Of a stretch of DNA of 64,000 nucleotides, positions 9,794 to 20,095 are shown one piece after another; the first letter of the stretch is position 1; each line of letters begins with the position of its first letter. The position numbers and the translations under genes were made by a program. This stretch comes from Choristoneura fumiferana. Its lineage: Eukaryota; Arthropoda; Insecta; Lepidoptera; Tortricidae. Location of the stretch: assembly GCF_025370935.1 (NCBI RefSeq), contig NC_133494.1, positions 3,142,919-3,206,918 on the forward strand, read 5' to 3'. Under the pieces are notes generated by a model that searched no databases, was not told where the DNA came from, and was given only the letters and a program-made list of their open reading frames with translations.

Positions 9794-9946
9794 CTGTGCC
9801 TGTGGTTTTTCAGATTTTCATATAAATGTTTAATATTTATCAGAATTACAGGAGCTCAAAAGTTGTCATAAAAATATGTCAACTTTGCACGAGAATTACA
9901 GACTAATAAAGCATTTTTACAAAAATCTAAAAAACCACAGGCATAG
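9794..9946. mobile_element. Palindromic MITE, single copy
   Basis: Arms TGCCTGTGGTTTTTCAGATT and AATCTAAAAAACCACAGGCA, with further pairing toward the centre AGTTGTCATAAAAATATGTC. The arms have diverged, so the insertion is old. No sibling found in the window. Confidence 0.55.
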
Positions 9947-11299
9947 AAAATATAATGAATATCTTGATTGTAAAATATCATTGATTTCTGTGCTATACTT
10001 TTCGTATAATGTGAGGACAACGAAACCCAAAATTCAACGTTTGGGCTCTACAGAAAGCCAGCGTTGCTGCAACGTGTGGCAACACATGCCGAGTGGAGGT
10101 CCTTTTGGTGTCCTGTCGTGTCACCACTGAGTTTTATTTTTAGTTATAGTGTTTTATTCTTATTACTTTAAGGTCACAGTATAAAAAAGGAGCAGTATTC
10201 CGTCTCGGCAGCGTCCTTGATATAAGTACCTAATTACCTACGCCGGCTCTGAACAGAAACGCGCGATAGGGCTGCCTACTCTACTAAGTGTCACTCCACT
10301 TATGTACTTGATTTGATAATGTCACATGAAATTTAAAGTAGGGAAAGGATTAGGAGGGATTTAAAGATGGACTAAGTATTAGTGTTTAACAAAAACGCAT
10401 TTTACGTTATTTTATAAACCACAAATCGTATTACGTTTGAAACGGTTTTATTTGGCTTCATCACTACGTATATTTGTTACCTACAAATTAGCTATGGAGA
10501 AGTATTTGCGCCTCTTCTGGGATGTGCGAAAAGCTTTATTGTTATTTAAGAGTATAAAAATTCGCATTCTGATAAATAACTTCAATAGATACGTTTTTAT
10601 CATATTATATTAGATGAATTTAAACATCCGTACACCGAACAATACTGTTTATATCGTTGTGACATATAAGGTACGTAACCGCGGGGCACTCGCGACTGAT
10701 GGTTGCCGAGGTATGCTGAAAATTCATGGCGCGTATATAACTCGCGTTCCGGCCGTTTGTATGAAGACGGTGTACCTACTGCTCCTTTTTGGTAATGTGG
10801 CAAGGTGGTGGTACTGATGGAACAAAAACAAATATCTCTTTTTCGTTCTTTTAATCTGACTAACTAGTATGCACCTCTATGCCAGATAACTGGGAAGTTA
10901 ATTAAATACGGTACTTTTTTTTCTTCCAAACAATATACTTTCCCCGTGGGCCCCATTAATTTTCTTTATCATTAGGTGGCCTCGTTACTCAATGAATTTT
11001 CTAGACTTTAGGTCTAGACTAGTCAGTCATGATGAAGAAACTTTCGTAATGTCTGGATCTGGTGAATATAAGGAAAAACACATATTGGACGTTGTTGTGC
11101 TCTAAAAATCAGGCCATTATTATTATCTGAGTACTAAGATAAATAAGTTGGTTTCAAGACAAGTTTTTTTTTAGCTGGCTTTGGTTTTTGTTGACTGTAT
11201 TTTAATTTCATTTCCGTACCAAAGTTCAAGTCGATGCCATTAACCGTTGAGGAGTTTCGTAATGCGCAGACAATCCTGGCCGGAACACTAGAATTAAAA
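9947..11299. other. Unique-looking DNA, no gene
   Basis: Includes CTCTACAGAAAGCCAGCGTT (10047) and GTCCTGTCGTGTCACCACTG (about 10110), which have the look of an interspersed repeat but with no sibling here. The rest shows nothing recognisable. Confidence 0.4.
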
Positions 11300-11352
11300 T
11301 GAATAAATAAATATCATGAGTCAATTGACCTAGTCACAAATCTTGTACTTAC
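11300..11352 (-). repeat. SINE-G 3' fragment
   Basis: ATATCATGAGTCAATTGACC and TAGTCACAAA-CTTGTAC match the SINE-G 3' region at 16148-16200. No head. Confidence 0.4.
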
Positions 11353-11434
11353 TTGTACCGGACATATATAAAATTGGTATGTAAAATATCAAGTTAATCT
11401 ATATAAATTTCAGCTTGACACGCGTTTCCGAGAA

Positions 11435-11512
11435 AAAGGCCTTGACAGACGGACAGACAGACAAAGTGATCCTATAAGGGTTCTGTTTTGTCCTTTGTAA
11501 CAGAACGTTGAA
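11435..11512. repeat. Family N end fragment
   Basis: GACAGACGGACAGACAGACA, ATAAGGGTTCTGTTTTGTCC and AACAGAACG parallel the N end at 36450-36518. Confidence 0.5.
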
Positions 11513-11740
11513 AACGTTTAGGTTGTGAAATTTGCAAGAATATACTAAAAGGCTTAACCCCACTTAGCAGCCCGTACGAAAATTTAATGTACTTTCAAAA
11601 TCCATTAAAATTTTCGTGTTCCGCTAATCTTCTCGAGAAACTTCGAACCGATATTACTTACAAGTTAGTAGTAAAATGTACTCTGAATGTTTTCAGCGTC
11701 ATCCATTACGAAGAAAGACAGGAAACCTTAAGTTTATGTA

Positions 11741-11870
11741 CAGTCGAGGTCATATAGAATCTATACACTTTACGTTGTCGCTGTCACGTCATGTTTGAAA
11801 TTTTGTATAAAATTGTCAGATGGCATACAGCGGCAAGGTGGTAAAGTGTAAAGATATCTTTGACCTTGAC
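11741..11870. mobile_element. Palindromic MITE
   Basis: CAGTCGAGGTCATATAGAAT and the reverse of ATATCTTTGACCTTGACT form inverted ends, and CACTTTAC/GTAAAGTG pair further in. About 130 bp, no coding capacity, no sibling in the window. Confidence 0.55.
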
Positions 11871-12180
11871 TTTACATACCTAAAGATTAGACTGTGCTAA
11901 ATACTTATTTACCTAGTGTTACAAAAAGAATAGTAACAGACATACAACATACTAACAATACACTTCTTCTTACCCCAAACACATATACCGTTCTCCGCCG
12001 TTCCGTCGTGCGTAAAACTCCGGATTCACTTTGTGATTGATTCTTATTTCCTGGTAAGTATATGTACGACTAACAATGTATACATGTAAATATGTATGTT
12101 TTTATATGTAAACACTATTGTAAAAAACCGTTGATATTACATACACAAAGCCAAATTTTATCCTTTTAAGGGATCTCAAC

Positions 12181-12385
12181 CGTGTACCGTATACCACGGC
12201 ACGGAGAACAGACAGCCGTTGGGGCCGAAAAGTTCTCAAATGGAGATCGCGGCTCGGCAGTAGGACGTCCACCAACGAAGAGGACGGATGACCTGGTTAA
12301 AGCCGCGGGTTCACGGTGGAAGCAGGTCGCTTCCAACCGAGATAACTTTAGCTCTATGGAGAGAGGCCTATATCCAACTAGACGT
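12181..12385 (+). pseudogene. RTE-type LINE C-terminus relic
   Basis: The frame reads GEQTAVGAEKFSNGDRG then VGRPPTKRTDDLVKAAGSRW and KQVASNRDN. This aligns with the LINE tail VGRPPTRW.DDLVKAAGSRWMQ. The stretch is open but the RW pair is lost and the end is eroded, with no ATG tail. No intact start; the frame is open by chance further downstream. Confidence 0.65.
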
Positions 12386-12764
12386 CTGTATGTAAATAAG
12401 CGAAGTACTCAGTATTATACTGAACCTTACCCTCGTCCAAAAGATCCCTTCAACCAATCGCAACTGAGTTTAACGCCATCAATACTTACGGTATGGTTTA
12501 TATTGATCCATTACGGAACCCTAATAAAACCTAGTTATCTGTGAAATTGCGATCTATTCGATCAGAAAAATGTTATAGGCATGTTACATGAGCCAGGCTT
12601 TAGGAGCACAACAGAATAGGAATAAAATTACGAGTACATTGATCCCAATGCTCAATAATGTAATTTTAAAGTACATGTATGTTTGTATGCCTTTATTTAG
12701 TTGGTACGTGATTCTGAAAAAATACTAATAGTAGGTATCGCTAAACACAACACACACACAGTTT
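12386..12764. other. No gene seen
   Basis: No repeat family or coding signature recognised. Confidence 0.5.
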
Positions 12765-12765
12765 T

Positions 12766-12985
12766 TAACCCCCGACGCGAAAAGAGGGGTATGTGTGTCT
12801 GTGTGTCTGTATGTCTGTGTGTATGTGTGTGTGTGTCTGTCTGTCTGTGACACCGTAGCTCTTAAACAGGTGGACCGATTTGAATGCGTTTTATTTTATT
12901 TTATAGCAGGTTTTCTAGCGATGGTTCTTAGACATGTTATATCAAAATCGGTTCAGCCGGGTTTTCCAACTTTTTGTTGATTATT
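12766..12985 (+). repeat. Interspersed repeat with (TG/CTGT)n core
   Basis: Starts TTTTTAACCCCCGACGCGAA, has a TGTG/CTGTCTGT microsatellite, then CACCGTAGCTCTTAAACAGG and ATCAAAATCGGTTCAGCCGG. The same opening appears in a fragment at 43741-43780. A common lepidopteran repeat by appearance; the class is not certain. Confidence 0.6.
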
Positions 12986-13063
12986 TTCTTAGTATTCATA
13001 TCATAACATACGAGTACACTATAATACCTTTACAGTATTACAATAGCACTACGCAGCAATTGT

Positions 13064-13340
13064 TTTGCAGGTGGCAGGACCTTGTGCAAGGTCCGCCCGG
13101 ATTGCTACCACCATCTTGCGCGCTAATCCTGTTGTGAAGCAGCAGTGCTTGCACTGTTGTGTTTCGGCGTGGAGAGTAAGACAGCCGGTGAAATTACTGG
13201 CACTTGAGGTATCCCATGTTAGGCCTCTAGGTTGGCAACGCATCTGCAATACCCCTGGTGTTGCAGATGTTTATGGGCGGAGGTGATCTCTTACCATCAG
13301 GAGACCCTCTTGCTCGTTTACCATCCAGTAGAAAAAAAAT
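13064..13340 (+). mobile_element. Family A unit, full length, copy 3
   Basis: Begins TTTGCAGGTGG and ends in poly-A. AATTGT flanks both sides (13058-13063 and 13341-13346), fitting a short target duplication. Its internal sequence is nearly the same as in copies 1 and 6. Confidence 0.8.
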
Positions 13341-13465
13341 AATTGTCAGGGAATTTTTATATCTGCGTAAAATCCCTTATAATTTGCAAGAAAATATGAA
13401 GAGACTAGTTGTCAGTTTTTCTTGTCTGAATTAAGTTTTTTTTATATTTCCTTTTATTTAATGCA

Positions 13466-13497
13466 GTAGGTTAGGTTACATTAAGTTAGGTTAGGTT
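13466..13497. repeat. Short TTAGG-like tract
   Basis: GTAGGTTAGGTT and AGTTAGGTTAGGT resemble the insect telomere unit TTAGG (two to three units each). Too short to say more. Confidence 0.4.
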
Positions 13498-14079
13498 TTG
13501 ATAACATTCCTGGTGGGTTTCAGATGCCAGGGAACTGGTGACAGTTGAGTGTGTGTGATAAAACTATGATAGTGGTAGAGCAGGGTTTTCCGTAAAGACC
13601 AGGTATAGGTGTCCCACAGAAGCAACTGCCTTACACGTGTGGCCACGGAACTGCTAAGTTGTGGTTTGAACAAACCCATGTTCGCGTTTAAATCGCCTTA
13701 TACCGAATGAATGAACCAACAATAGACATAATTTCCGTCTATTTCTGGATAAAAGGCCTTCCAATAAGATTCCTGAAGATAAATTGAAACTGCTTACTTT
13801 AAAAATACAAATCTGCTTATCCTAGATGGTTATATTTCGAAGACTTGAGTGATTAATCTTGTCTTTTTCAGGTTTGGAATCAATTTGCGTTTACCGTGAA
13901 TTTACTTTGAATTGTTTTTAGTCCTTTATTCGTTACTTTGCGACATTTCGAGGGTATTGACTTTGGAATTACAATATCAAGCAGATATAAAAGTATTTTT
14001 TTTTTTACTTATGGGACATATTTTTAATATACTTAATACCAAATATTATAACGTGGCTAAGTATACCAAATGTGCAGCC
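13498..14079. other. No gene seen
   Basis: Unrecognised, moderately GC-balanced to 13700 and then AT-rich. Confidence 0.5.
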
Positions 14080-14295
14080 CTTTCAGCCCTCGCAGGCCTT
14101 TCAAGCCGTAGGTCGTGGGTTCGAGCCCGAGCCGATTACGACCTCTGAGGTTTTCAAATTTTATATTTGAAATTTACCATGAACTTTTCGATAAAGGAAA
14201 ACCTCGCAAGGGACTGCATACACCTGTCAAGAAATTTAGTGCTGTATGTGAAGTTCCATTCTGAAAGGAGGCCCGTGCCCTGCAGAAGGATGTAT
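14080..14295 (+). mobile_element. SINE-B, diverged
   Basis: The tRNA-like B box GGTCGTGGGTTCGAGCCCG is followed by ACCTCTGAGGTTTTC, AAATTTACCATGAAC and GGAAAACCTCGCAAG, in SINE-B order, ending near GAGGCCCGTGCCC. Several internal deletions; no (ATG)n tail left. Confidence 0.6.
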
Positions 14296-14437
14296 TTATC
14301 ACAGATAAATATTGTACCGTCTTCATTTTTATCTAATCAACTCAAAGGGTGACTGGAATAAAAACATTCAAGCCTTAAGAGACAATAACGTTATATACCT
14401 ACTCAGCAGCACAAAATTTGGCCCAATCTATTTATAA

Positions 14438-14640
14438 CAGGGTGTCCCAGAAGTACCACGTCACAGTGACACCAGAGGTAGGCCAGCTCAAGAGGAACCT
14501 AACCAACATGACCCCAGTAAAAGTTGCACGGTTTTCGAGTTATTACCGAAATAAAGATTTTGGGGATACTCCCCTTTGTCTTGACATTTTTAGTACCAGC
14601 ATCGACTTGTATATACATACAAAATCACCTATTGCGACAT
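14438..14640 (+). repeat. Interspersed repeat starting ACAGGGTGTCCCAGAAG
   Basis: AGTGACACCAGAGGTAGGCC, GCTCAAGAGGAACCTAACCA and CACGGTTTTCGAGTTATT look like a known type of lepidopteran interspersed DNA element. Only one copy is present here, so class and borders are uncertain. Confidence 0.35.
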
Positions 14641-14686
14641 ACATTTGAGGGCCAGTAGTTTTTGCCGCTCAGTATATTTGGAACCA

Positions 14687-14826
14687 GTACTACTACCACG
14701 AGTTTACAGTGACGTACTCGATAGCGACGGCGTAAATTATTTGTAGAGGCGCTGTACAATTCTCCATACAAATAATTTACGCCGTCGCTATCGAGTACGG
14801 TCACTGTAAACTCATGGTAGTGGTAC
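14687..14826. mobile_element. Palindromic MITE, family L, copy 2
   Basis: A 140-bp near-perfect hairpin: ends GTACTACTACCAC and GTGGTAGTGGTAC, then GAGTTTACAGTGAC and TACTCGATAGCGACGGCG with their inverts. Loop of about 35 bp (AGGCGCTGTACAATTCTCC region). The low divergence of the arms suggests a recent origin or gene conversion. Confidence 0.85.
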
Positions 14827-14829
14827 AGT

Positions 14830-15495
14830 ACAGTTTAAATGACTTCCTACACATGAAAGTATTATTTAAATTTTCGAAACTCCCAAATGGAAAGGCCTTC
14901 AATAGGTATCACCAAGTCGCGTTTCTGTAGACGATAGTTTCCGAGAAATGTGAATTTCATTTATAATGAAATAAATATAAATAAACAAGGGAAAATCGGT
15001 GCGGTTATCGGCTAAATTATTATTCGAATACAGTCACGACAATATGTAATTTTCATCGTACATTGCTGCTTGCTGCCAGTGTTTACGACTTCACGTTCGA
15101 AGGTAGTGAGCAATGAAAGTCAAACGGAATGGGAATCGAGTTAACTAGAGTATGCTCCAAATTCCATTTCCGCAATTACTAACACTTGAACGCTTCATGG
15201 ATTGGAAAACTTGATCTTAATTTTAGATCAAACGATCGTTCTTTTGCTCAAGAATAATTTAATATTGCTCGCTAACGGAAAACAAATTATAAGTATAATT
15301 ATTAATAATCAAACACTTTAGGAAAGTTAAAAAACCTCGGGCTTTATAATTTTCAAGTTCCCAAAAACCCAAAAACGTCTGAACCGACTTTAATTGCGAT
15401 GTATTTTTATTGTACAAAATAAGTAAACAAATAAAATTAACAAATATTACATAACATGAAAACTTATGAGAAAACATTGAAGAAAAATAAATCAA
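14830..15495. other. No gene seen
   Basis: Unrecognised AT-rich sequence. Confidence 0.5.
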
Positions 15496-15736
15496 AACTA
15501 TACTTCGTTTTTTTTGCATTCGAAAAAGGGTAAACAATCTTGACGAGTCTTTTTATTGAAAAACCTTTTTAAAAAAACAATAACTATTACTTATGATACC
15601 AAAAGCATGTAAATGGTCATATTTCCTTGCTAATTGTTACTATTCGCTGTGACTTATTTTGCAAAAGTGTTTTTCAATAAAAAGACGCGTCAAGATCGCT
15701 TACCTTCTTTCTAATGCTTAAAAAACGAAGTATAAT
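15496..15736. mobile_element. Palindromic element, 240 bp
   Basis: AACTATACTTCGTTTTTT and the inverse AAAAAACGAAGTATAAT form the ends. GAGTCTTTTTATTGAAAAAC pairs with TTTTTCAATAAAAAGACGCG, and both arms carry a TCTTGACG-type block. The centre is unpaired. No sibling in the window. Confidence 0.65.
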
Positions 15737-15887
15737 CAATGGCCGGGACAGGTATGGGCACTGCTGGTCTTGGGTCAGTCCATCCGATGGATCGGAATTT
15801 ATACCATGTGCCTCAAATGCACATATGTACTTGTGGCTCGTATAATGACATTACAATTCTTGATCTAAACCAGCCCATTGACACATA

Positions 15888-16028
15888 GAGGCTGTTTCAC
15901 CATCTATTGATTAGTGTTAACTGACGGTTAAATGTGATGCCGTCTCCGTCTATTCGAACAAAACAAATAGAGACGGCATCACTTTTTACCGTCAGTTATC
16001 ACTAATCAATGGATGGTGAAACAGCCCC
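15888..16028. mobile_element. Harbinger-type MITE, family D, copy 1
   Basis: A hairpin with ends GGCTGTTTCACCAT and ATGGTGAAACAGCCCC; TTAACTGACGGTTAAATGTG pairs with ACCGTCAGTTATCAC and GATGCCGTCTC with GAGACGGCATC. ATA flanks both sides. The 3-bp W-rich duplication and GGGG ends fit PIF/Harbinger (Tourist-like) elements. 141 bp, non-coding. Confidence 0.8.
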
Positions 16029-16116
16029 ATAGGGATTTATCCCAACGGTCAACGATGGCTTCACCGAGGGCCGACATAATGTGATGCAAAAACTCCGTCA
16101 ACTGATATGACGAGAG

Positions 16117-16143
16117 CGGTAAATGTATACATACATACATACA
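16117..16143. repeat. (ATAC)n microsatellite
   Basis: Five or more ATAC units lie directly at the 3' end of SINE-G and may derive from its tail. Confidence 0.8.
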
Positions 16144-16144
16144 T

Positions 16145-16352
16145 ATCATGGGACACTTGACACCAATTGACCTAGTCCCAAACTAAGCAAAGCTTGTACT
16201 ATGGATACTAGGCAACGGATAAACATACTTATATCGATAAATACATACTTAAATACATATTAAACATCCAAGACCCGAAAACAAACATTCGTGTTATTCA
16301 CACAAATATCTACCCCGGCCGGGATTCGAACCCAGGACCTCAAGCTTCGTAG
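16145..16352 (-). mobile_element. SINE-G copy
   Basis: ATCATGGGACACTTGACACC at the 3' end, ACACATATTAAACA-CCAAGACCCG body and CGGGATTCGAACCC (B-box complement) near the 5' head. It ends before the A box at CTTCGTAG. Confidence 0.75.
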
Positions 16353-17367
16353 AATAATATTAGCGGGATACAAAACAACCTTTTAGCACTAAACCCTTCA
16401 GACTGTATTCAGTCACCCCTGTCTTTACACCTGGTACCTATTTATGGTAACGACCCACCTGCCATTAGGGTCACAAAAGGGATAGGTCATAAAGGTGCGC
16501 CCAGACCAGTAAACAAGTAGGGCTAGGTGATTAATTAGTTTGCTAACAATGGAATATAGTATTATACTGTTATAAGTCTCATTTACTTGGGGCAAGGTTA
16601 AACGAGGTTTTTACTGATGTAGTTATAAGTACTATAAAATTATGTATGTTATTAATGAAAACCATCATAAATTTAGTCGACTTACGCTTGTTACAATTAT
16701 GCTTTGTTAGTATTATTGTGTAGTTTCATGGATAAAAAAAAAATTACCTTAAAGCGACATCTTTAAGCACGTCGTGACGTCACAGCGTGATTCTCGAAGT
16801 TGGACGCACTTTATTTTTGACATTTAGTTTTTTGTTCTTGTGTGGGAATGAGGATGGATTAATGTTAGAATGATTTGATGTAAACGAGTGACCGAATGAC
16901 TGAAGACTAATGTGGAGTGAATGAGACGAGCGAATGAGTAAAAAAGATTTGAGTTACGATCGGGTAAGCCTACGTGCTAGTTTTATTTTCTGTGTTTCTG
17001 CTTATTTACTCGTATATCTTTAATGTATGTTATGGTCAGATATAGTTTTATTAATTATTACAGGTAATTCTAATGCATAAATAATAATGAAACTAACTCT
17101 GTCTGTCTGTTACACCTACTTTCTATACCTACTTATATAGAGGGGAAGTGAGTTTATTCCGTATTTTATTACTCAAGCAGTCTGTCGCTTAAACCTTTTA
17201 CCTTCTCGTAACAAACTCTAACAGCGGATATGATAATGATGAAGAAGCAACAAATTTAAATGCGCTGTTCACCATCAGTTGGATCATTTTTCACGGAGTC
17301 GGATGGTTTATATAGATAAAAAGGGTATAACTAAATATAGGTATGGTTATGGTACGACTATCGACGC
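16353..17367. other. No gene seen
   Basis: No ORF with a family signature and no repeat sibling. A run of GAATGAnnGAnnGA-like words around 16900 is only mildly repetitive. Confidence 0.5.
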
Positions 17368-17646
17368 GGTTTATTAGAATGGATGGAAAACGAGCAGGTG
17401 GGTCTCCTGATGGTAAGAGATCACCACCGCCCATAGACACCTGCAACACCAGGGGTATTGCAGATGCGTTGCCAACCTAGAGGCCTAAGATGGGATACCT
17501 CAAGTGCCAGTAATTTCACCGGCTGCGTTACTCTCCACGCCGAAACACAACAGTGCAAGCACTGCTGCTTCACGGCAGGATTAGCGAGCAAGATGGTGGT
17601 AGCAATCCAAGCGGACCTTGCACAAGGTCCTACCACCTGCAAATTG
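17368..17646 (-). mobile_element. Family A unit, full length, copy 4
   Basis: Ends at CTACCACCTGCAAA, the constant 5' terminus on the minus strand. The 3' side GGATGGAAAACGAGCAGG lacks the usual poly-T, so the tail has decayed. The interior matches copy 1 closely. Confidence 0.75.
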
Positions 17647-18174
17647 TGTTTATTTTTAATGTATGATGACCAGATGGTCTCAAAGGAAGACCAGCGCAGT
17701 TCGCAAGACCGGCAGATTGCTGATTTGGGACCATTTCGTGACATGCATAACTTATTTTATTCTTTTCCATTTCTTTTATCCATTGTTCTCATGTTTGTCA
17801 CGAATAAATATTTTCTTTCTTTCTTTCAAATGGCTGTAATGTGAAGTACCTTTAATAAGACTTTTTTTGAAAAAAAGCCGGGCGGGTCGCAGTATTAAGA
17901 TAAAACGCAGCAGTTTCATATAAGCCGACAGTTATTCTTAATACCACTTGTTCGTTGAACTTAAGTTTTCGCTGGCATTAAAATGCTCCATTTATCTCGA
18001 GAATGCGCTTAGCATTTAACTCGTTTTAAAGTTATATAAATGCCATAATACTCGTCAATCCATTACCCTTTACACGCCCCACCTTGCGAAATAAGCAGCT
18101 ATTTAACATGGGAACTAATAGGCAATATAACAATGACCTTACGACTTAAACAAAATAAAGGTTTTTTTTTTATC
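17647..18174. other. No gene seen
   Basis: Includes a 128-codon plus-strand frame that begins inside family A and runs on by chance; it has no family signature. Confidence 0.5.
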
Positions 18175-18182
18175 TTTTAGAC

Positions 18183-18557
18183 CAGTGGTCCCCCGACCCC
18201 CGGGGGTCGCAGATGCCCCTTAAGGGGGTCGCAGTATCTTTAAAATACTCTAACCATTATTGTACCATCAGCCAAATATGTGGTCTACCACCCTAAAGTT
18301 GATAATCGTTTGAATGTCCTAAAACAATAATGCCAATAGACGTGTCTGTCAACTTGAAAGTTCGACTTTAGTGACATATTCATTTGATAGGAACTTGTTT
18401 AAAAATTGATATACCACTTATTTGGCTGATGGTACATGGTTATTATCAAATATATTATCAACGTAAGATATTACAAATAACTAAGTGGCGAGAAGCAGGG
18501 GGTCGCCAAATATTTTTCAAAGCAAGGGCTGCGTCCCGAAAAGTTTGAATAACACTG
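18183..18557. mobile_element. hAT-type non-autonomous element 1
   Basis: TTTTAGAC is duplicated exactly on both sides (18175-18182 and 18558-18565), the 8-bp target duplication diagnostic of hAT elements. Ends CAGTGGTCCCCC and (inverted) CAGTGTTATTCAAAC match the hAT CAGTG start. A separate hairpin MITE is inserted within. Non-coding. Confidence 0.85.
18261..18436. mobile_element. Palindromic MITE nested in hAT element 1
   Basis: Ends TGTACCATCAGCCAAATA and the inverse TATTTGGCTGATGGTACA style arms, with a second paired block GTGGTCTACCAC/ATATACCAC. 176 bp. The outer element resumes on both sides with AACCATTAT and TGGTTATTATC. Confidence 0.7.
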
Positions 18558-18599
18558 TTTTAGACACTGCCAGCGCTGTTAACTTCTTCACGTCGACAG

Positions 18600-18750
18600 T
18601 GAGAGGGCTTATTCTGTAGTTCACCCGCGGGTCCATTGCGAATTGGGAACTTGACACTTCACAGGTTAGTGTAGGTGTTTTCCTGGATTTGATCCCATGA
18701 TCTTCTAATTGAGAGGCCATAGACCAAACCACTGGGTTATAGGGGGCATC
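18600..18750 (-). mobile_element. SINE-B, diverged
   Basis: GAGAGGGCTTATTCTGTAG, GAATTGGGAACTTGACACTT, then ATTGAGAGGCCATAGACC and AAACCACTGGGTTATA: SINE-B in reverse with loss of its middle. The 3' CAT tail is absent. Confidence 0.55.
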
Positions 18751-18875
18751 CATTACTTAGACGTGAGCCAATTTATGATTTTTGGAGCTGGGCCCTTTCA
18801 CTTTGGTGAGATATCGGGAGTTTTGCTCGACCCCCTTCAATAATCTCACGTGAATTTTTTTAAAACACATATTCA

Positions 18876-19034
18876 TTTTTTTTATTCGACTGGATGGTAA
18901 ACGAGCAAGTGGGTCTCCTGATGGTAAGAGATCACCACCGCCCATAAACATCTGCAAAACCAGGGGTATTGCAGATGCGTTGCCAACCTAGAGGCCTATA
19001 AGATGGAATACTTACCTCAAGTGCCAGTAATTTC
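18876..19034 (-). mobile_element. Family A unit, 5'-truncated
   Basis: Poly-T at 18876, then TTATTCGACTGGATGGTAAA and the family order up to AAGTGCCAGTAATTTCA, where it breaks off. About 160 of 280 bp. Confidence 0.75.
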
Positions 19035-19679
19035 ATTCATAATGTAAATAAGTTTATAACGTAAAGTTTAGTGGAGAAACATTTTACTTAATTTAACCCA
19101 GTTTTCACAAATTTGAGAGCGACCCCACTTGAGATTGGGTGAGGTTTGGCTTGGCCCCCTCCCCCCCCCCCTGAACACCTCACGTAATTAATGAATGCCC
19201 CTCTACCACGGCTCCACTACAACTCTAAGATACGAAGGATAAATACCATGACAGCAGTGACGTATAGATACAGGGTCATTGCACTCCTACAATTGGGTGA
19301 AAGTGCCCGCATTGTAGTTTCGCGATCGCTTGCGCAAGATCTTCGCGCATGCGTATTGTGTGGGACTTATTACAGTGACAGTAGGCTTCAATTTTAAGTA
19401 ACCTGGTTGAATTATGGAGAATTAAGAGCAAGAATTTCGCTTTTTTTGCCCAGCTAAAAGGTAAAAGGGGCAATTTTTGTTACTCCTTAGTAAAATGAAT
19501 GGTTGACTGGGCATTTGAATAGTTTTGTTAGGTACTAATATTGTTTTTATTTAGTCACTATAGCTACTATTTAATATTTATATAAGCTTTACCAAACATA
19601 TTATTGTAATGGTACAATTGAAGTAAAAACTATTCTAAAAATAACTTAACTATTTAGTCTAAATAAGAATTTTAATAAA
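19035..19679. other. No gene; 17-bp C-rich run
   Basis: A C-rich run at 19155-19171 is the only notable sequence. Nothing else recognised. Confidence 0.5.
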
Positions 19680-20095
19680 ACCGTGGCTTCTTAAGCAGTG
19701 GATCGTGGCTAGGAATCCGAACTCACACCTCTTAGTTTATAATAAGACATTATGGGCGAAATCACTGTGAGATTTATGGTGAAAAAATCATCGTGAGGAA
19801 CGCTGTACACAGCAGCGAATCACATGTATATTTTCTTTTGAAAGAAATTGCTTCCCACCAATTTTGTTGCGGCGCATTCTTCTTGGCTACGATGATATTT
19901 CCGAAAGCGCTGGTAGAATAAAAAGTGACATGTAAAAGAGCCCTTTGCGACCTACTTACAAAATAAACGTTTTGGTTTTGATTTTGAAGCAATTCGATGT
20001 AAAGTATCCGCATTTGGCCCGCGTGGGAACTTTAAGAGGAGGGATTTGCCCAGCAGCAGTGTACCTATATAGCACAATGGGCATGAATGGATGGA
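19680..20095 (+). mobile_element. SINE-B interrupted by a C-type LINE 3' end
   Basis: Left part: CCGTGGCTTCTTAAGCAG, GAACTCACACCTCTTAG and AAATCATCGTGAGGAACGC follow SINE-B. Right part: GCCCGCGTGGGAACTTTAAG and GGGATTTGCCCAGCAGCAG complete it from 20015. A family-C insertion separates them; CGAATCACATGTA and GCAATTCGATGTA at its borders look like a decayed target duplication. Confidence 0.6.
19832..19990 (+). mobile_element. Family C LINE 3' end nested in SINE-B
   Basis: GCGGCGCATTCTTCTTGGC, TTTCCGAAAGCGCTGG and AAAATAAACGTTTTGG...TTTTGATTTTG are the 3' end of a lepidopteran LINE, also at 26222-26320 and 50642-50770. Severely 5'-truncated. Confidence 0.65.

Noticed and set aside
13466..13497. 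Interstitial telomere array
   Set aside because: Only two to three TTAGG-like units on each side; could easily be chance.
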